From UBA12018 sp051656605 (lineage in GTDB: Bacteria > Bacteroidota > Bacteroidia > Bacteroidales > CAMTPD01), in NCBI GenBank assembly GCA_051656605.1, contig JBOGCF010000039.1, positions 1 through 64,000 on the forward strand: a stretch of 64,000 nt of DNA, read 5' to 3'. This document shows, in pieces, positions 32,676 to 41,863 of the stretch (the stretch's first letter is position 1; each line of letters starts with the position of its first letter). Under the pieces are notes generated by a model. The model had not been told where the DNA came from, did not search any database, and was given only the letters and a program-made list of their open reading frames with translations. A program made the position numbers and the translations under genes.

Positions 32676-34499
32676 ATGAAGAAATTGATTTTCTTTTTTG
32701 CTCTTATCCTCTCATTATCCCAAGCTTTTGCTCAGTCAGAAGTGACATTCAAAGCAATGGCTCCGGGATCTGTAGCTATGGGAGAGCAATTTAAATTAGT
32801 ATATTCGATTAATGCACAAGCTCGAGATTTGCAAACTCCAGACTTGTCTGACTTTGATGTGCTATTTGGCCCTGCTACAACGGAATTCACATCGATGAAT
32901 TATACCAATGGAAAAGCTACCAATGAGTATTCTTTAAGCATGACTTATACACTTATGCCTAAGAAGGAGGGTACTTTTACTATTGGACCAGCGTCAATAA
33001 AAGCAAAAGGAGCAAACTATTCATCAAATGCTTTGACGATAAAAGTTTTACCACCAAATCAGCCTTCTCAAAAACTTGAAGAAGGGGCAACAAAGTCAGA
33101 TGTTAAGGGTGCAATAAATAAAAATGGAATCTTTGCTCGTGTAGAGCTATCAAAGAAGAAAGTTTACGAGCAAGAAGCTATTCTTGCTACATTTAAACTA
33201 TATACCTTATACGATTGCGAGATTACAAACGTTAAATTCCCTGAATATGATGGTTTTTTAGCCCAAGAGATAGAAAATCCAAATCCTCAATGGGTATTAG
33301 AAAATATCAATGGTCGTAATTATAGCACAGTTATATTGCGTCAAGCTATACTTTACCCTCAAAAAACGGGTTTAATAAACATTGAAGGAGGAAAGATTAA
33401 TGCGAATATAAGAGTAAGGGTAGAACGAAAAAATGCACCTCGCAGTGTTTTTGATTTAGATAGTTTTTTTGATCAATATCAAGAAGTTCAAAAGGAGGTC
33501 GTTGTGGCACCACAATCGGTCGACGTTATTCCGCTGCCAAGCGGAAAACCAGCATCATTCAATGGAGCAGTTGGGGAATTTACAATGACAGCGAAGTTGA
33601 AAAATTCGACGGTCAAGACAAATGAATCTCTCGTGCTGGATGTAAATATCTCAGGTAGTGGTAATATTAAGTTACTTAAAGATCCAGAAGTGAAATTCCC
33701 TAATGACTTTGAGGTATATGATCCTAAAGTTGAATCTAACATAAATGTTGGAAGAGGTGGGGCTTCAGGTTCAAAAAAAATCGAATACTTAGCGATTCCT
33801 AGATTTGCGGGAGACTTTGAGATTCCGGCAATAGAGTTTTCTTATTTTGATGTAAAGTCGAAAAGTTATAAAACTCTTACACAAGGTCCTTTTAATGTAC
33901 ACGTTGAAAAAGGTGCGAATGATGGAGCTTCATCTCAAGTGATTAATGATTTTACTCGAAAAGAAGATCTTAAGCATCTCGGAAATGATATTCGATATAT
34001 TAAAGTTAAAGGAATCAACTTTGTACAAAGGGGAGCGGATCTTTTTGGTACGTTTGCTTATTGGTTGATGTATATTATTCCAACTCTTTTATTTGCAATA
34101 TTTGTAATTATCTATAGAAAGCGAATAAAAGAAAATGCAGATGTAGAAAAGGTGCGTAATAAAAAAGCAAATAAGATTGCAGTCAGACGTTTGAAATCTG
34201 CTGGTAAACTTTTACAAGAATATAAAAAAGAAGCTTTCTACGATGAGGTAATGCGTGCATTATGGGGGTATATCAGTGATAAATTGAATATTGAACAGGC
34301 TGTTTTGACAAAAGAAAACGTCCAACAGGAATTAATGAAACATGATATTTCAGCGAGTATGATTGATGATTTTATTAGTATCCTTAATGAATGTGAGTTT
34401 GCTCGATACGCACCAGGAGAAGGTTCAGAAGCTATGGATAAGCTTTACTCACAGGCATTAGACGTGATTGGTCGTATTGAAAATACTTTTAAGAAGTAA
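32676..34499 (+). CDS. batD: BatD, membrane protein of the bat operon
   Basis: 607 residues. A signal peptide (LIFFFALILSLSQAFAQ) is followed by a long extracytoplasmic region of repeated beta domains (VTFKAMAPGSVAMGEQFKLVYSI; NGIFARVELSKKKVYEQEAILATFKLYT; LKNSTVKTNESLVLDVNISGSGNIKLL), matching the Oxygen_tolerance/BatD family. One transmembrane helix lies near 465-485 (FAYWLMYIIPTLLFAIFVII), with a helical cytoplasmic tail (KAGKL-like, FYDEVMRALWGYISDKLNI). The layout mirrors the smaller protein at 28881-29861. Confidence 0.92.
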   Translation: MKKLIFFFALILSLSQAFAQSEVTFKAMAPGSVAMGEQFKLVYSINAQARDLQTPDLSDFDVLFGPATTEFTSMNYTNGKATNEYSLSMTYTLMPKKEGTFTIGPASIKAKGANYSSNALTIKVLPPNQPSQKLEEGATKSDVKGAINKNGIFARVELSKKKVYEQEAILATFKLYTLYDCEITNVKFPEYDGFLAQEIENPNPQWVLENINGRNYSTVILRQAILYPQKTGLINIEGGKINANIRVRVERKNAPRSVFDLDSFFDQYQEVQKEVVVAPQSVDVIPLPSGKPASFNGAVGEFTMTAKLKNSTVKTNESLVLDVNISGSGNIKLLKDPEVKFPNDFEVYDPKVESNINVGRGGASGSKKIEYLAIPRFAGDFEIPAIEFSYFDVKSKSYKTLTQGPFNVHVEKGANDGASSQVINDFTRKEDLKHLGNDIRYIKVKGINFVQRGADLFGTFAYWLMYIIPTLLFAIFVIIYRKRIKENADVEKVRNKKANKIAVRRLKSAGKLLQEYKKEAFYDEVMRALWGYISDKLNIEQAVLTKENVQQELMKHDISASMIDDFISILNECEFARYAPGEGSEAMDKLYSQALDVIGRIENTFKK

Positions 34500-34518
34500 C
34501 ATCGTAACGAGATTCAAA

Positions 34519-35265
34519 ATGAAAAAGATATTATTCATTATTATGATTCAGGTTCTTTCATTCTCTGCTTTTGCAGAGAATGAAATTGATCTTGCAAATG
34601 ATGCATATTCAAAAGGCAACTACAATGAGGCTATTGAATTGTATAATAAAGTTCTAGAAAAGAATGGAGAATCAGCTGAGATTTATTATAATTTAGGGAA
34701 TGCATATTATAAAGAAAATAAAACTGCTAGTGCAATTCTCTATTATGAACGAGCATTACTGCTAGATCCTTCAGATGCAGATATTCGTTTTAATCTAGAA
34801 TTAGCTAAACAAAAGAGCGTTGATAAGATAGTTCCTGTTGGAGAATTCTTTATTAGTTCTTGGTTCAGAGCATTGAAACAATCAGCAAACGCAGAATCTT
34901 GGTCTTTGATTGGGGTCGCATGCTATATTTTATTATTGATTTGTGCTGCAGTTTTTTTATTCAATAATAAAATTGTCCTACGTAAGATCTCATTTTATTC
35001 AGCAATAATGTTTATTGTAATTGTGATTGTTGCCAATCTTTTTGCTGCAGATCAGACAGATCAGCTACAAAATAGAAGTGCAGCTATAGTTTTTGCTCCA
35101 ACAGTAACGGTGAAAAGCTCACCAGATAATAGTGGGAATGATTTGTTTCTGCTACATGAGGGAACAAAAGTTATTGTAAAAAGTAAATTAGGATCATGGT
35201 ACGAAATCCAGTTAGAAGACGGTAATATTGGATGGATTCCGAAAGATAAGATCGAAATCATCTAA
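34519..35265 (+). CDS. batE: BatE, TPR and SH3 protein
   Basis: 248 residues from MKKILFIIMIQVLSFSAFA, a clear signal peptide; an upstream in-frame ATG at 34468 falls inside batD and is not used here. Two TPR repeats (about 22-90: ANDAYSKGNYNEAIELYNKV, YYNLGNAYYKENKTASAI) are followed by two membrane helices (SLIGVACYILLLICAAVFLF; IMFIVIVIVANLFA) and a C-terminal bacterial SH3 domain (ATVTVKSSPDNSGNDLFLLHEG, then KSKLGSWYEIQLEDGNIGWIP). The SH3 domain may bind the wall or partners. Confidence 0.9.
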   Translation: MKKILFIIMIQVLSFSAFAENEIDLANDAYSKGNYNEAIELYNKVLEKNGESAEIYYNLGNAYYKENKTASAILYYERALLLDPSDADIRFNLELAKQKSVDKIVPVGEFFISSWFRALKQSANAESWSLIGVACYILLLICAAVFLFNNKIVLRKISFYSAIMFIVIVIVANLFAADQTDQLQNRSAAIVFAPTVTVKSSPDNSGNDLFLLHEGTKVIVKSKLGSWYEIQLEDGNIGWIPKDKIEII

Positions 35266-35275
35266 ATTATAATCT

Positions 35276-35971
35276 ATGTTAGAAAATATCCTGGAGTACG
35301 AACGCTCTTTATTTCTCTATCTAAATAGTTTTAAAACCCCTGTTGTTGATAACTTTATGTGGTTATATTCAGGTAAGATTATTTGGATTCCGTTGATTCT
35401 ATTGTTTCTTTACGTTTTTATAAAGAAGCAAAAATGGCAACAAATCCTATTAGTTCTTATTGCAATAGGTTTAGTCATTTTATTTTGTGATCAATTTGCG
35501 TCTGGATTCTGCAAACCGTTGTTTCATCGTTTTCGACCTACGCATCATCCTGAATTTATGGATCATGTAAAAATAGTTTTTGGATATAGAGGTGGGCGAT
35601 ACGGGTTTATTTCAAGTCATGCCGCTAATGCCTTTGGATATGCAATGTTTATTGCATTGTTGTTTAGAAATAAGTTCTTTTCAATAGTAATTTTTACGTG
35701 GGCAGTCTTACAGGCATATTCAAGAATATATTTAGGTGTTCATTTTATTACAGATATTATTCCAGGAATTATTGTCGGATTATTTTTCGGATGGTTTGTG
35801 TTTTGGCTTTTTAAGATGATGGCGAATTATTTAATTGGTATCGGTTGTGATCTTCAGGTTCACCCTTATAATAAGATGTCAGCTAATATCTTGTCATATG
35901 GAATGATCATATATATTATATTGATGTTCGTTTTTGGAAGTCAGCTTGTAAATTTGCTGTATAAATTCTGA
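35276..35971 (+). CDS. PAP2-family membrane phosphatase
   Basis: 231 residues with five or six membrane helices. The three phosphatase motifs are present: KPLFHRFRP (motif C1), SSHAANAFGY (C2, catalytic His) and SRIYLGVHFITDIIPG (C3). The family removes phosphates from lipid phosphates such as undecaprenyl pyrophosphate, phosphatidic acid or lipid A. The substrate here is unknown. It starts 10 nt after batE without a terminator, so it is probably the last gene of the bat transcript; a strong hairpin terminator follows. Confidence 0.93.
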   Translation: MLENILEYERSLFLYLNSFKTPVVDNFMWLYSGKIIWIPLILLFLYVFIKKQKWQQILLVLIAIGLVILFCDQFASGFCKPLFHRFRPTHHPEFMDHVKIVFGYRGGRYGFISSHAANAFGYAMFIALLFRNKFFSIVIFTWAVLQAYSRIYLGVHFITDIIPGIIVGLFFGWFVFWLFKMMANYLIGIGCDLQVHPYNKMSANILSYGMIIYIILMFVFGSQLVNLLYKF

Positions 35972-35996
35972 CAACACTTTTTTGTTGAATATTGTT

Positions 35997-36047
35997 GGCC
36001 TCATGTGTAGTGTTATATAGCATACATATGAGGCCCTACTTTTTTAG
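35997..36047 (+). terminator. Terminator of the bat operon
   Basis: GGCCTCAT (35997-36004) pairs with ATGAGGCC (36028-36035), extended by partial pairs, then a T-run (36041-36046). Confidence 0.85.
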
Positions 36048-36119
36048 GGTTTGAATTGTTTTTGTAGTAATTAATTCATACGTTAGTAACGTTAAACGAT
36101 ACTTCTAATATTAATTTAA

Positions 36120-36410
36120 ATGCGTTTCACCATGACTACAACAATTACATTCAATCAGTTGCGTAGGATTAAAGATAGCCTACCTGATGGCTCAATTCAC
36201 AAAATTGCAAATGAGCTAGGATTAAGAGTAGAGACTGTGCGTAATTATTTTGGAGGATATAACTTCCTTGAGGGCAGAAGTTGTGGTATACACATCGAGC
36301 CAGGTCCAGATGGAGGTATGGTAGAATTAGATGATACTACAATTTTGCAAATGGCATTGGGAATTCTAGGTAAGCGCGACGTTGAGGAACTTGACAATAT
36401 CACTGTCTAA
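36120..36410 (+). CDS. Small conserved HTH-type protein (uncharacterised)
   Basis: 96 residues (92 if the second ATG at 36132 is used). The N-terminal half looks like a helix-turn-helix: FNQLRRIKDSLPDGSIHKIANELGLRVETVRNYFGG resembles transposase/AsnC-like HTH segments. The C-terminal half is a short conserved module (GIHIEPGPDGGMVELDDTTIL). I know of closely similar small proteins across Bacteroidales but no function. It stands alone between two hairpin terminators. Confidence 0.75.
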   Translation: MRFTMTTTITFNQLRRIKDSLPDGSIHKIANELGLRVETVRNYFGGYNFLEGRSCGIHIEPGPDGGMVELDDTTILQMALGILGKRDVEELDNITV

Positions 36411-36430
36411 AGTTGAAAACGTAAACCTAA

Positions 36431-36475
36431 AAAAAATCCCAATGCTATTTTTTTTGAACAAGCATTGGGATTTTT
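36431..36475. terminator. Strong bidirectional terminator after the HTH gene
   Basis: AAAAAATCCCAATGCT (36431-36446) pairs with AGCATTGGGATTTTT (36461-36475); A-runs and T-runs on both sides. Confidence 0.92.
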
Positions 36476-36508
36476 ATGTTTCTTGTGTAGATATAAAATT
36501 AAATCATT

Positions 36509-37618
36509 ATGGAAGATAAATTAGTTACTTTAGCCATTCATACTTTTGAGAAAGCTCAAATTCTAAAAACAATTTTAGAGAGCGAAGGTATTGAAGTATA
36601 TATACAAAATGTCAACCTTATACAACCAACTGTTTCGGCAGGTGTAAGAGTTCGTATAAAAGAGAGCGATTTACCACATGCTTTGCGTGTAATAGAAAAC
36701 AGCAAATGGCTACAGGACACAATTGAAATGGGAGAAGATAAGACTCTTAAAAGAGTATTAATTCCTGTGGATTTTTCTGACTATTCGTTGAAAGCTTGTA
36801 TTGTTGGATTTAATTATGCGGCATCTATTGGAGGTGAGGTTGCATTAATACACTCTTATTTTAGTCCATTCTTTCCGTCAGCAGTGCCTATGGGGGATAC
36901 ATTTTCCTATGGTATGACAGAAGAAGAAACTATTCAATCTATATTTAAGAGGGTGAAAAAGGAAATGGACAATTTATGTGCAACTCTTGATGAAAAGATT
37001 AGATGTGGAGAGATTCCGGCTGTAAAATATAGTTATGTTTTGAGAGAAGGGTTACCTGAAGAAGAAATAGTTTCTTATAGTAAGGAGTATAAACCTTGTT
37101 TAATTGTAATGGGAACACGCGGTAAAAATCAGAAAGAAATTGATTTGATAGGTACTGTTACAGGAGAAGTTATTGAGATGAGTAAGATTCCATTGCTCGC
37201 AATTCCTGAGAATTTATCATTCTCAGACATTAGACAAGCTAAAAATTATGCTTTTGCAACTGGTTTTGATCAACGTGATATAAAGGCATTCGATGAATTT
37301 ATGTCAATTGTAAAAGATAATAACCCGAATGTTTATCTTTTCAAAATGACAACAAAAGATGCTTCAACAAGCGAAAAACAATTGGCAGCTGTTGAAGAAT
37401 ATTTGAGAAATATTTATCCTAATGTAACGATCTCACATGTCGTTTTTGAGGGTACAGATTTGTTGCTAAGTCTCGAAAGATTTGTTAGAGAATATAAGAT
37501 TGATGTAATCTCATTAAATGTTCATAAGCGAAATTTGTTTGCCAGAATGTTTAATCCTAGTATTGCTCGAAAAATGTTATTCCATACAGATACTCCAATG
37601 CTAGTAGTACATGGTTAA
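36509..37618 (+). CDS. DUF2007-UspA-UspA fusion protein
   Basis: 369 residues. The N-terminal about 70 residues match the DUF2007 signal-transducing fold (LVTLAIHTFEKAQILKTILE; GIEVYIQN; RVRIKESDLPHALRVIE). Two universal stress protein domains follow: about 80-218 (KRVLIPVDFSDYSLKA; then VMGTRGKNQKEIDLIGTVTGEVI) and about 225-369 (NYAFATGFDQRD; DVISLNVHKRN; TDTPMLVVHG). The first Usp domain keeps a GTRG-type nucleotide motif; the second is more divergent. The role is likely a stress or growth-arrest response; the ligand is unknown. Confidence 0.88.
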   Translation: MEDKLVTLAIHTFEKAQILKTILESEGIEVYIQNVNLIQPTVSAGVRVRIKESDLPHALRVIENSKWLQDTIEMGEDKTLKRVLIPVDFSDYSLKACIVGFNYAASIGGEVALIHSYFSPFFPSAVPMGDTFSYGMTEEETIQSIFKRVKKEMDNLCATLDEKIRCGEIPAVKYSYVLREGLPEEEIVSYSKEYKPCLIVMGTRGKNQKEIDLIGTVTGEVIEMSKIPLLAIPENLSFSDIRQAKNYAFATGFDQRDIKAFDEFMSIVKDNNPNVYLFKMTTKDASTSEKQLAAVEEYLRNIYPNVTISHVVFEGTDLLLSLERFVREYKIDVISLNVHKRNLFARMFNPSIARKMLFHTDTPMLVVHG

Positions 37619-37631
37619 TAAATCAAACTAT

Positions 37632-37671
37632 AAAAAAGGGGCACTCTTCGTTTAAAGAGTGCCCCTTTTTT
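37632..37671. terminator. Strong terminator after the Usp gene
   Basis: A 17-bp near-perfect stem (37632-37648 with 37655-37671) with GGGGCACTCTT core and a T6 run. Confidence 0.95.
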
Positions 37672-38077
37672 GTGGGTGAAATTTTGACATGAGTAGGTGT
37701 TGTGGTCAGATGTTAATATGTAGAGCATTTTGAGAAACTTGTTGTAGTGTTCGTGCAGGATATTTATCATTAAATTGAAATAGTCTGCATGTCTATCGGA
37801 ATTTATTATTTAAATGATAATATTTATTATGTGTTGTTTTTCAGTGTTATATGGATTAGGTCGGAGAGTGTGGTATTGCTCTGTCCATAGAAATATAGAT
37901 TAATTGGTAAAGTTTAGCAAATCCAATAAAACACAGAGTCTATGCTCGTTGTTAAATAGTAAAAGAAATATTGAATTTATACGCTGCGTTGACAGAATGA
38001 CATATAATTTGACTTGGCAAGCAAATTGTATATGAATTGAAAACGAAACGTGTAAAATATATAAAACTAATTTCTAT
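37672..38077. promoter_or_regulatory. clpB upstream region with a near-palindromic element
   Basis: About 400 bp without a gene. At 38007-38026 the sequence ATTTG-A-CTTG-G-CAAG-CAAAT is a dyad (arms 38007-38016 and 38018-38026, one bulged A) placed 51 nt before clpB. It could be an operator of the heat-shock gene. I found no clear TAnnTTTG box; TTGAC motifs (38010 and 37989) might belong to an alternative sigma-factor promoter. Confidence 0.4.
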
Positions 38078-40669
38078 ATGAATCTTAATAATTTTACTAT
38101 TAAAGCCCAAGAAGCCGTTCAGCAAGCTATACTTCAAGCATCGCAAAGAAGCCAGCAAGCTATAGAGGTAGGACACTTATTAAAAGGAGTTATACTAACC
38201 GGCGAAGGTGTTGCTAACTTTTTATTTCAGAAGTTAGGCGTTAACCAATCAGCAATGAACATCGCTTTGGATAAAGAATTAAATTCTTATCCTAAAGTAA
38301 ATGGAGCAGAACCTTATTTAAGTAGAGAAGCAAATTCAGTATTGCAGAAAGCAATTGATTTAAGTAGTAAATATGGAGATCAATATGTTTCATTAGAAAT
38401 AATTTTGCTTGCAATTTTGCTCGAAAAAAGTCCGACATCTACAATTCTGAAAGATGTGGGTGTGACAGAAAAAGACTTGAGAGCAGCTATTGAAGAGTTA
38501 CGTAAAGGACATAAAGTTACAGAGCAAAGTGCAGAGGAAACCTATAATGCTCTTAGTAAATATGCGATAAATCTTAATGAAAGAGCTAGATCTGGAAAGT
38601 TAGATCCAGTAATCGGTCGTGATGAGGAAATCAGACGAGTTCTTCAAATTTTGAGTAGACGCACCAAAAATAATCCGATTTTAATTGGTGAACCAGGTGT
38701 AGGTAAAACTGCAATTGCAGAAGGTTTAGCACATAGAATTGTAAGAGGAGATGTTCCTGAAAACCTAAAAAGCAAACAGATTTTCTCTTTAGATATGGGT
38801 GCTTTAGTCGCAGGTGCAAAGTACAAGGGCGAATTTGAAGAGCGTTTAAAATCTGTTGTAAACGAAGTAACTTCTAGTGAAGGTGCTATCATATTATTCA
38901 TTGATGAAATTCATACACTTGTTGGAGCAGGAAAAGGAGAAGGAGCAATGGATGCTGCTAATATCTTAAAACCCGCGTTAGCAAGAGGTGAATTAAGATC
39001 TATCGGAGCAACAACACTTGATGAATATCAAAAATATTTTGAGAAAGACAAAGCATTGGAACGTCGTTTCCAGATCGTAAATGTAGATGAACCGGATGAA
39101 TTAAGTACGATTTCAATTCTACGAGGATTGAAAGAAAAGTATGAAATGCACCATAAGGTACGTATTAAAGACGACGCAATTATAGCTTCAGTTCGTTTGT
39201 CACATCGTTATATTACAGATCGCTTTTTACCAGATAAAGCAATCGATTTAATGGATGAAGCTGCTGCACGCCTTCGCTTGCAGGTCGATTCGGTTCCTGA
39301 ATCTTTAGATGAAATATCTAGACGTATTAAGCAGCTAGAAATCGAACGTGAGGCTATTAAACGTGAAAATGATACATCTAAGCTTGAGCAATTATCTAAA
39401 GAAATCGCGGATTTGAAAGAAGAAGAAAGCGAGCTAAAAGGTAAATGGCAGAGCGAGAAAGATCTAATTAATCGTATTCAACAATATAAGAGTGAGATTG
39501 AAGATCTTAAGTTTGAGGCAGATAGAGCTGAACGCGAAGGTGATTATGGAAAGGTTGCCGAAATTAGATATGGCAAGATAAAAGAAATTGAAGGAGATAT
39601 TCAAAAACTACAAACAAATCTTGATAAAATGCAGGGTGTTTCTGCAATGATTAAAGAGGAGGTTGATAGTGAGGATATTGCGGATGTGGTATCACGATGG
39701 ACAGGAATTCCTGTAAGTAAGATGATACAAAGTGAAAAAGAAAAACTTTTACATCTTGAAGAAGAGCTACATAGACGTGTTGTGGGTCAACAGGAAGCAA
39801 TAACTGCGATTGCTGATGCTGTACGTCGTAGTCGTGCTGGATTGCAAGATCCTCGTCGCCCTATCGGATCCTTTATTTTCTTAGGTACTACAGGTGTAGG
39901 TAAGACTGAATTAGCAAAAGCGCTTGCCGAGTATCTGTTTGACGATGAAAATATGATGACTCGTATTGATATGAGTGAATATCAAGAGAAGTTTAGTGCA
40001 ACAAGATTGATTGGAGCGCCTCCCGGATATGTAGGCTATGATGAAGGAGGTCAATTAACAGAGGCTATTCGTCGTAAACCATATTCAGTAGTATTATTTG
40101 ATGAAATTGAGAAAGCTCACCCTGATGTATTTAATATATTGCTTCAGGTATTAGATGATGGACGTCTTACTGATAATAAAGGACGCGTAGTAAACTTTAA
40201 GAATACAATTATTATCATGACTTCTAACATGGGATCGCACATTATTCGCGATAATTTTGAGAAGATTACTGATGATAATAAAGAGGAGGTTATCGAAAAT
40301 ACAAAACAGGAAGTTCTTGAATTGTTGAAGAAACAAATTCGTCCAGAGTTCTTGAATCGTATTGATGAGATTATCATGTTTACTCCGCTTTCTGAAAGCG
40401 AAATCAAGGAAATTGTTGAACTTCAACTTGATTCGGTAAAACGCTCTTTGAAACAAAATGATATTTTAATTCAATTTACTCCGGCAGCAGTTTCATTTAT
40501 TGCTGTTGAAGGTTATGATCCACAGTTTGGAGCTCGTCCTGTAAAACGTATGATCCAAAAATACATTTTAAATGAGTTGTCAAAACAGATTCTATCTGAA
40601 AAGGTAGATAAAGATAAGACGATTGTCATTGACTCTGAGGATAATAAGCTTTACTTTACAAATGAGTAA
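38078..40669 (+). CDS. clpB: ClpB disaggregase
   Basis: 863 residues, full length. The Clp_N double repeat (about 1-145; FTIKAQEAVQQAILQASQ) is followed by AAA+ ring 1 (GEPGVGKT at 204-211; LFIDEIHTLVGAG), a long coiled-coil M domain (about 400-530, Glu/Lys-rich) and AAA+ ring 2 (GTTGVGKTELAKAL about 606; LFDEIEKAHPDV). It ends with GARPVKRMIQKYILNELSKQIL. The M domain and absence of an IGF/VGF ClpP loop mark a DnaK-dependent disaggregase, not a protease subunit. Monocistronic with its own terminator. Confidence 0.97.
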   Translation: MNLNNFTIKAQEAVQQAILQASQRSQQAIEVGHLLKGVILTGEGVANFLFQKLGVNQSAMNIALDKELNSYPKVNGAEPYLSREANSVLQKAIDLSSKYGDQYVSLEIILLAILLEKSPTSTILKDVGVTEKDLRAAIEELRKGHKVTEQSAEETYNALSKYAINLNERARSGKLDPVIGRDEEIRRVLQILSRRTKNNPILIGEPGVGKTAIAEGLAHRIVRGDVPENLKSKQIFSLDMGALVAGAKYKGEFEERLKSVVNEVTSSEGAIILFIDEIHTLVGAGKGEGAMDAANILKPALARGELRSIGATTLDEYQKYFEKDKALERRFQIVNVDEPDELSTISILRGLKEKYEMHHKVRIKDDAIIASVRLSHRYITDRFLPDKAIDLMDEAAARLRLQVDSVPESLDEISRRIKQLEIEREAIKRENDTSKLEQLSKEIADLKEEESELKGKWQSEKDLINRIQQYKSEIEDLKFEADRAEREGDYGKVAEIRYGKIKEIEGDIQKLQTNLDKMQGVSAMIKEEVDSEDIADVVSRWTGIPVSKMIQSEKEKLLHLEEELHRRVVGQQEAITAIADAVRRSRAGLQDPRRPIGSFIFLGTTGVGKTELAKALAEYLFDDENMMTRIDMSEYQEKFSATRLIGAPPGYVGYDEGGQLTEAIRRKPYSVVLFDEIEKAHPDVFNILLQVLDDGRLTDNKGRVVNFKNTIIIMTSNMGSHIIRDNFEKITDDNKEEVIENTKQEVLELLKKQIRPEFLNRIDEIIMFTPLSESEIKEIVELQLDSVKRSLKQNDILIQFTPAAVSFIAVEGYDPQFGARPVKRMIQKYILNELSKQILSEKVDKDKTIVIDSEDNKLYFTNE

Positions 40670-40686
40670 CTATAAATGATAATTAT

Positions 40687-40720
40687 AAAGGGAACTTTTT
40701 AGTTCCCTTTATTGTTTGTT
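40687..40720 (+). terminator. clpB terminator
   Basis: A 10-bp perfect stem AAAGGGAACT (40687-40696) with AGTTCCCTTT (40701-40710), T4 loop, then ATTGTTTGTTTT. Confidence 0.88.
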
Positions 40721-40742
40721 TTGTAGAATAACAATACTTTTG
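40712..40742 (+). promoter_or_regulatory. Promoter of the acidic protein-OmpA lipoprotein pair (TTG-N20-TACTTTTG)
   Basis: TTG at 40712-40714, in the T-tract of the clpB terminator, and TACTTTTG at 40735-40742. The leader would be about 30 nt. Confidence 0.6.
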
Positions 40743-40775
40743 CCACGTCTTATTTTAATATAAAAAGCAAAAATT

Positions 40776-41102
40776 ATGAGTAATCAAGAAGATCTATTCA
40801 TCTACGACGAAGATGAATCTGTAAAGTTCATTCAAAACTATTTACCACAAGAATTGAAAGGTAAATATAGCAATGACGATATCAATTATGTTGTAGATCT
40901 TATCTATGACTACTATGAATCAAAAGGTTTCTTAAACGAAACTGAAGAAGATGTAGATGTGGAGATTGATGAAGATGACTTAATTGCATACGTTGTTAAA
41001 AACGCAAAGAAAGATCAGGTTGTAAAACTTGACGCTGACGATATTCAACATATTGTACAAGGCGAATTGGCGTATTGCGACTCAATTAATATTTTCGACT
41101 GA
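40776..41102 (+). CDS. Conserved acidic protein of unknown function
   Basis: 108 residues and strongly acidic, with clusters such as IYDEDESV, NETEEDVDVEIDEDDLIAY and KLDADDIQ. No signal peptide, membrane helix or metal-binding Cys cluster is seen. VKFIQNYLPQELKGKYSNDDINYVVDLIYDYYESKG predicts helices like those in UBA/CUE-like or ribosome-associated small proteins, but I recognise no named family. It is probably conserved in Bacteroidales. It shares a transcript with the OmpA lipoprotein 21 nt downstream. Confidence 0.7.
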   Translation: MSNQEDLFIYDEDESVKFIQNYLPQELKGKYSNDDINYVVDLIYDYYESKGFLNETEEDVDVEIDEDDLIAYVVKNAKKDQVVKLDADDIQHIVQGELAYCDSINIFD

Positions 41103-41123
41103 TAGTGATTAAATTGAAATTGT

Positions 41124-41801
41124 ATGAAGAATTTTAATCTTTTGGTAGTAATGCTATTGTGTATGACAATAGTATTTTCTGGATGTGGAGCAAGTAATAC
41201 TGTAAAAGGAGCCGGAATCGGAGTTGGTGCCGGAACAGCACTTGGAGCAGGTATTGGTGCAATCGCAGGTAATACAGCACTTGGAGCAGTATTAGGAGCG
41301 GCAGTTGGTGGAACAGCGGGAGCTTTGATCGGAAAGAAGATGGACAAGCAAAAGAAAGAGCTTGAGGCAACTCTTCCTGAAGACACAAAGGTTGAATCAA
41401 TCAACAATGGTGAAGCGATTAAAGTAACGTTCAATTCAGGTATTTTATTTGCTATTAATTCAAGTACATTGAGTCAAGCTTCAATGACAGCATTGACACA
41501 ATTTGCACAAAGTTTGAATGAAAATCCTGATACTAATATTAAGATTGTAGGTTATACTGACAATACAGGTAAAGTAGATTACAATCAATTATTGTCAGAA
41601 AAGAGAGCAAGAAGCGTATATGATTATCTAAGAGCTCAAGGTGTTGCTGCAAACAGAATGACATACGAAGGTATGGGAGTTCATGATCCGGTAGCAAGTA
41701 ATAGCACTGAAGCTGGTCGCGCTTTGAATCGTCGTGTTGAAATTATCATTCTTCCAAGTCAGAAAATGATTCAAGAAGCACAACAAGGTACATTGAGATA
41801 A
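41124..41801 (+). CDS. OmpA-domain lipoprotein with glycine zipper (YiaD-like)
   Basis: 225 residues. The lipoprotein signal ends in FSGCGAS (Cys21). A glycine-zipper segment (about 28-75, repeats of GxGxxxG such as GAGIGVGAGTALGAGIGAIAG) could insert in a membrane. A C-terminal OmpA domain (about 100-215) has FNSGILFAINSSTLS, IVGYTDNTG, LSEKRARSVYDYL and ALNRRVEIIIL, which binds peptidoglycan. It is similar to E. coli YiaD and likely a cell-envelope stabilising lipoprotein. It is followed by a terminator overlapping the proS promoter. Confidence 0.9.
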   Translation: MKNFNLLVVMLLCMTIVFSGCGASNTVKGAGIGVGAGTALGAGIGAIAGNTALGAVLGAAVGGTAGALIGKKMDKQKKELEATLPEDTKVESINNGEAIKVTFNSGILFAINSSTLSQASMTALTQFAQSLNENPDTNIKIVGYTDNTGKVDYNQLLSEKRARSVYDYLRAQGVAANRMTYEGMGVHDPVASNSTEAGRALNRRVEIIILPSQKMIQEAQQGTLR

Positions 41802-41827
41802 TATCAATAAAACCTCATTACAATATT

Positions 41828-41863
41828 AAGTCGTCTTCATTGCATGGAGACGACTTTTTTTGT
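41828..41863 (+). terminator. Terminator after the OmpA lipoprotein, overlapping the proS promoter
   Basis: AAGTCGTCT (41828-41836) pairs with AGACGACTT (41848-41856), followed by a T-run to 41861. Confidence 0.92.
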
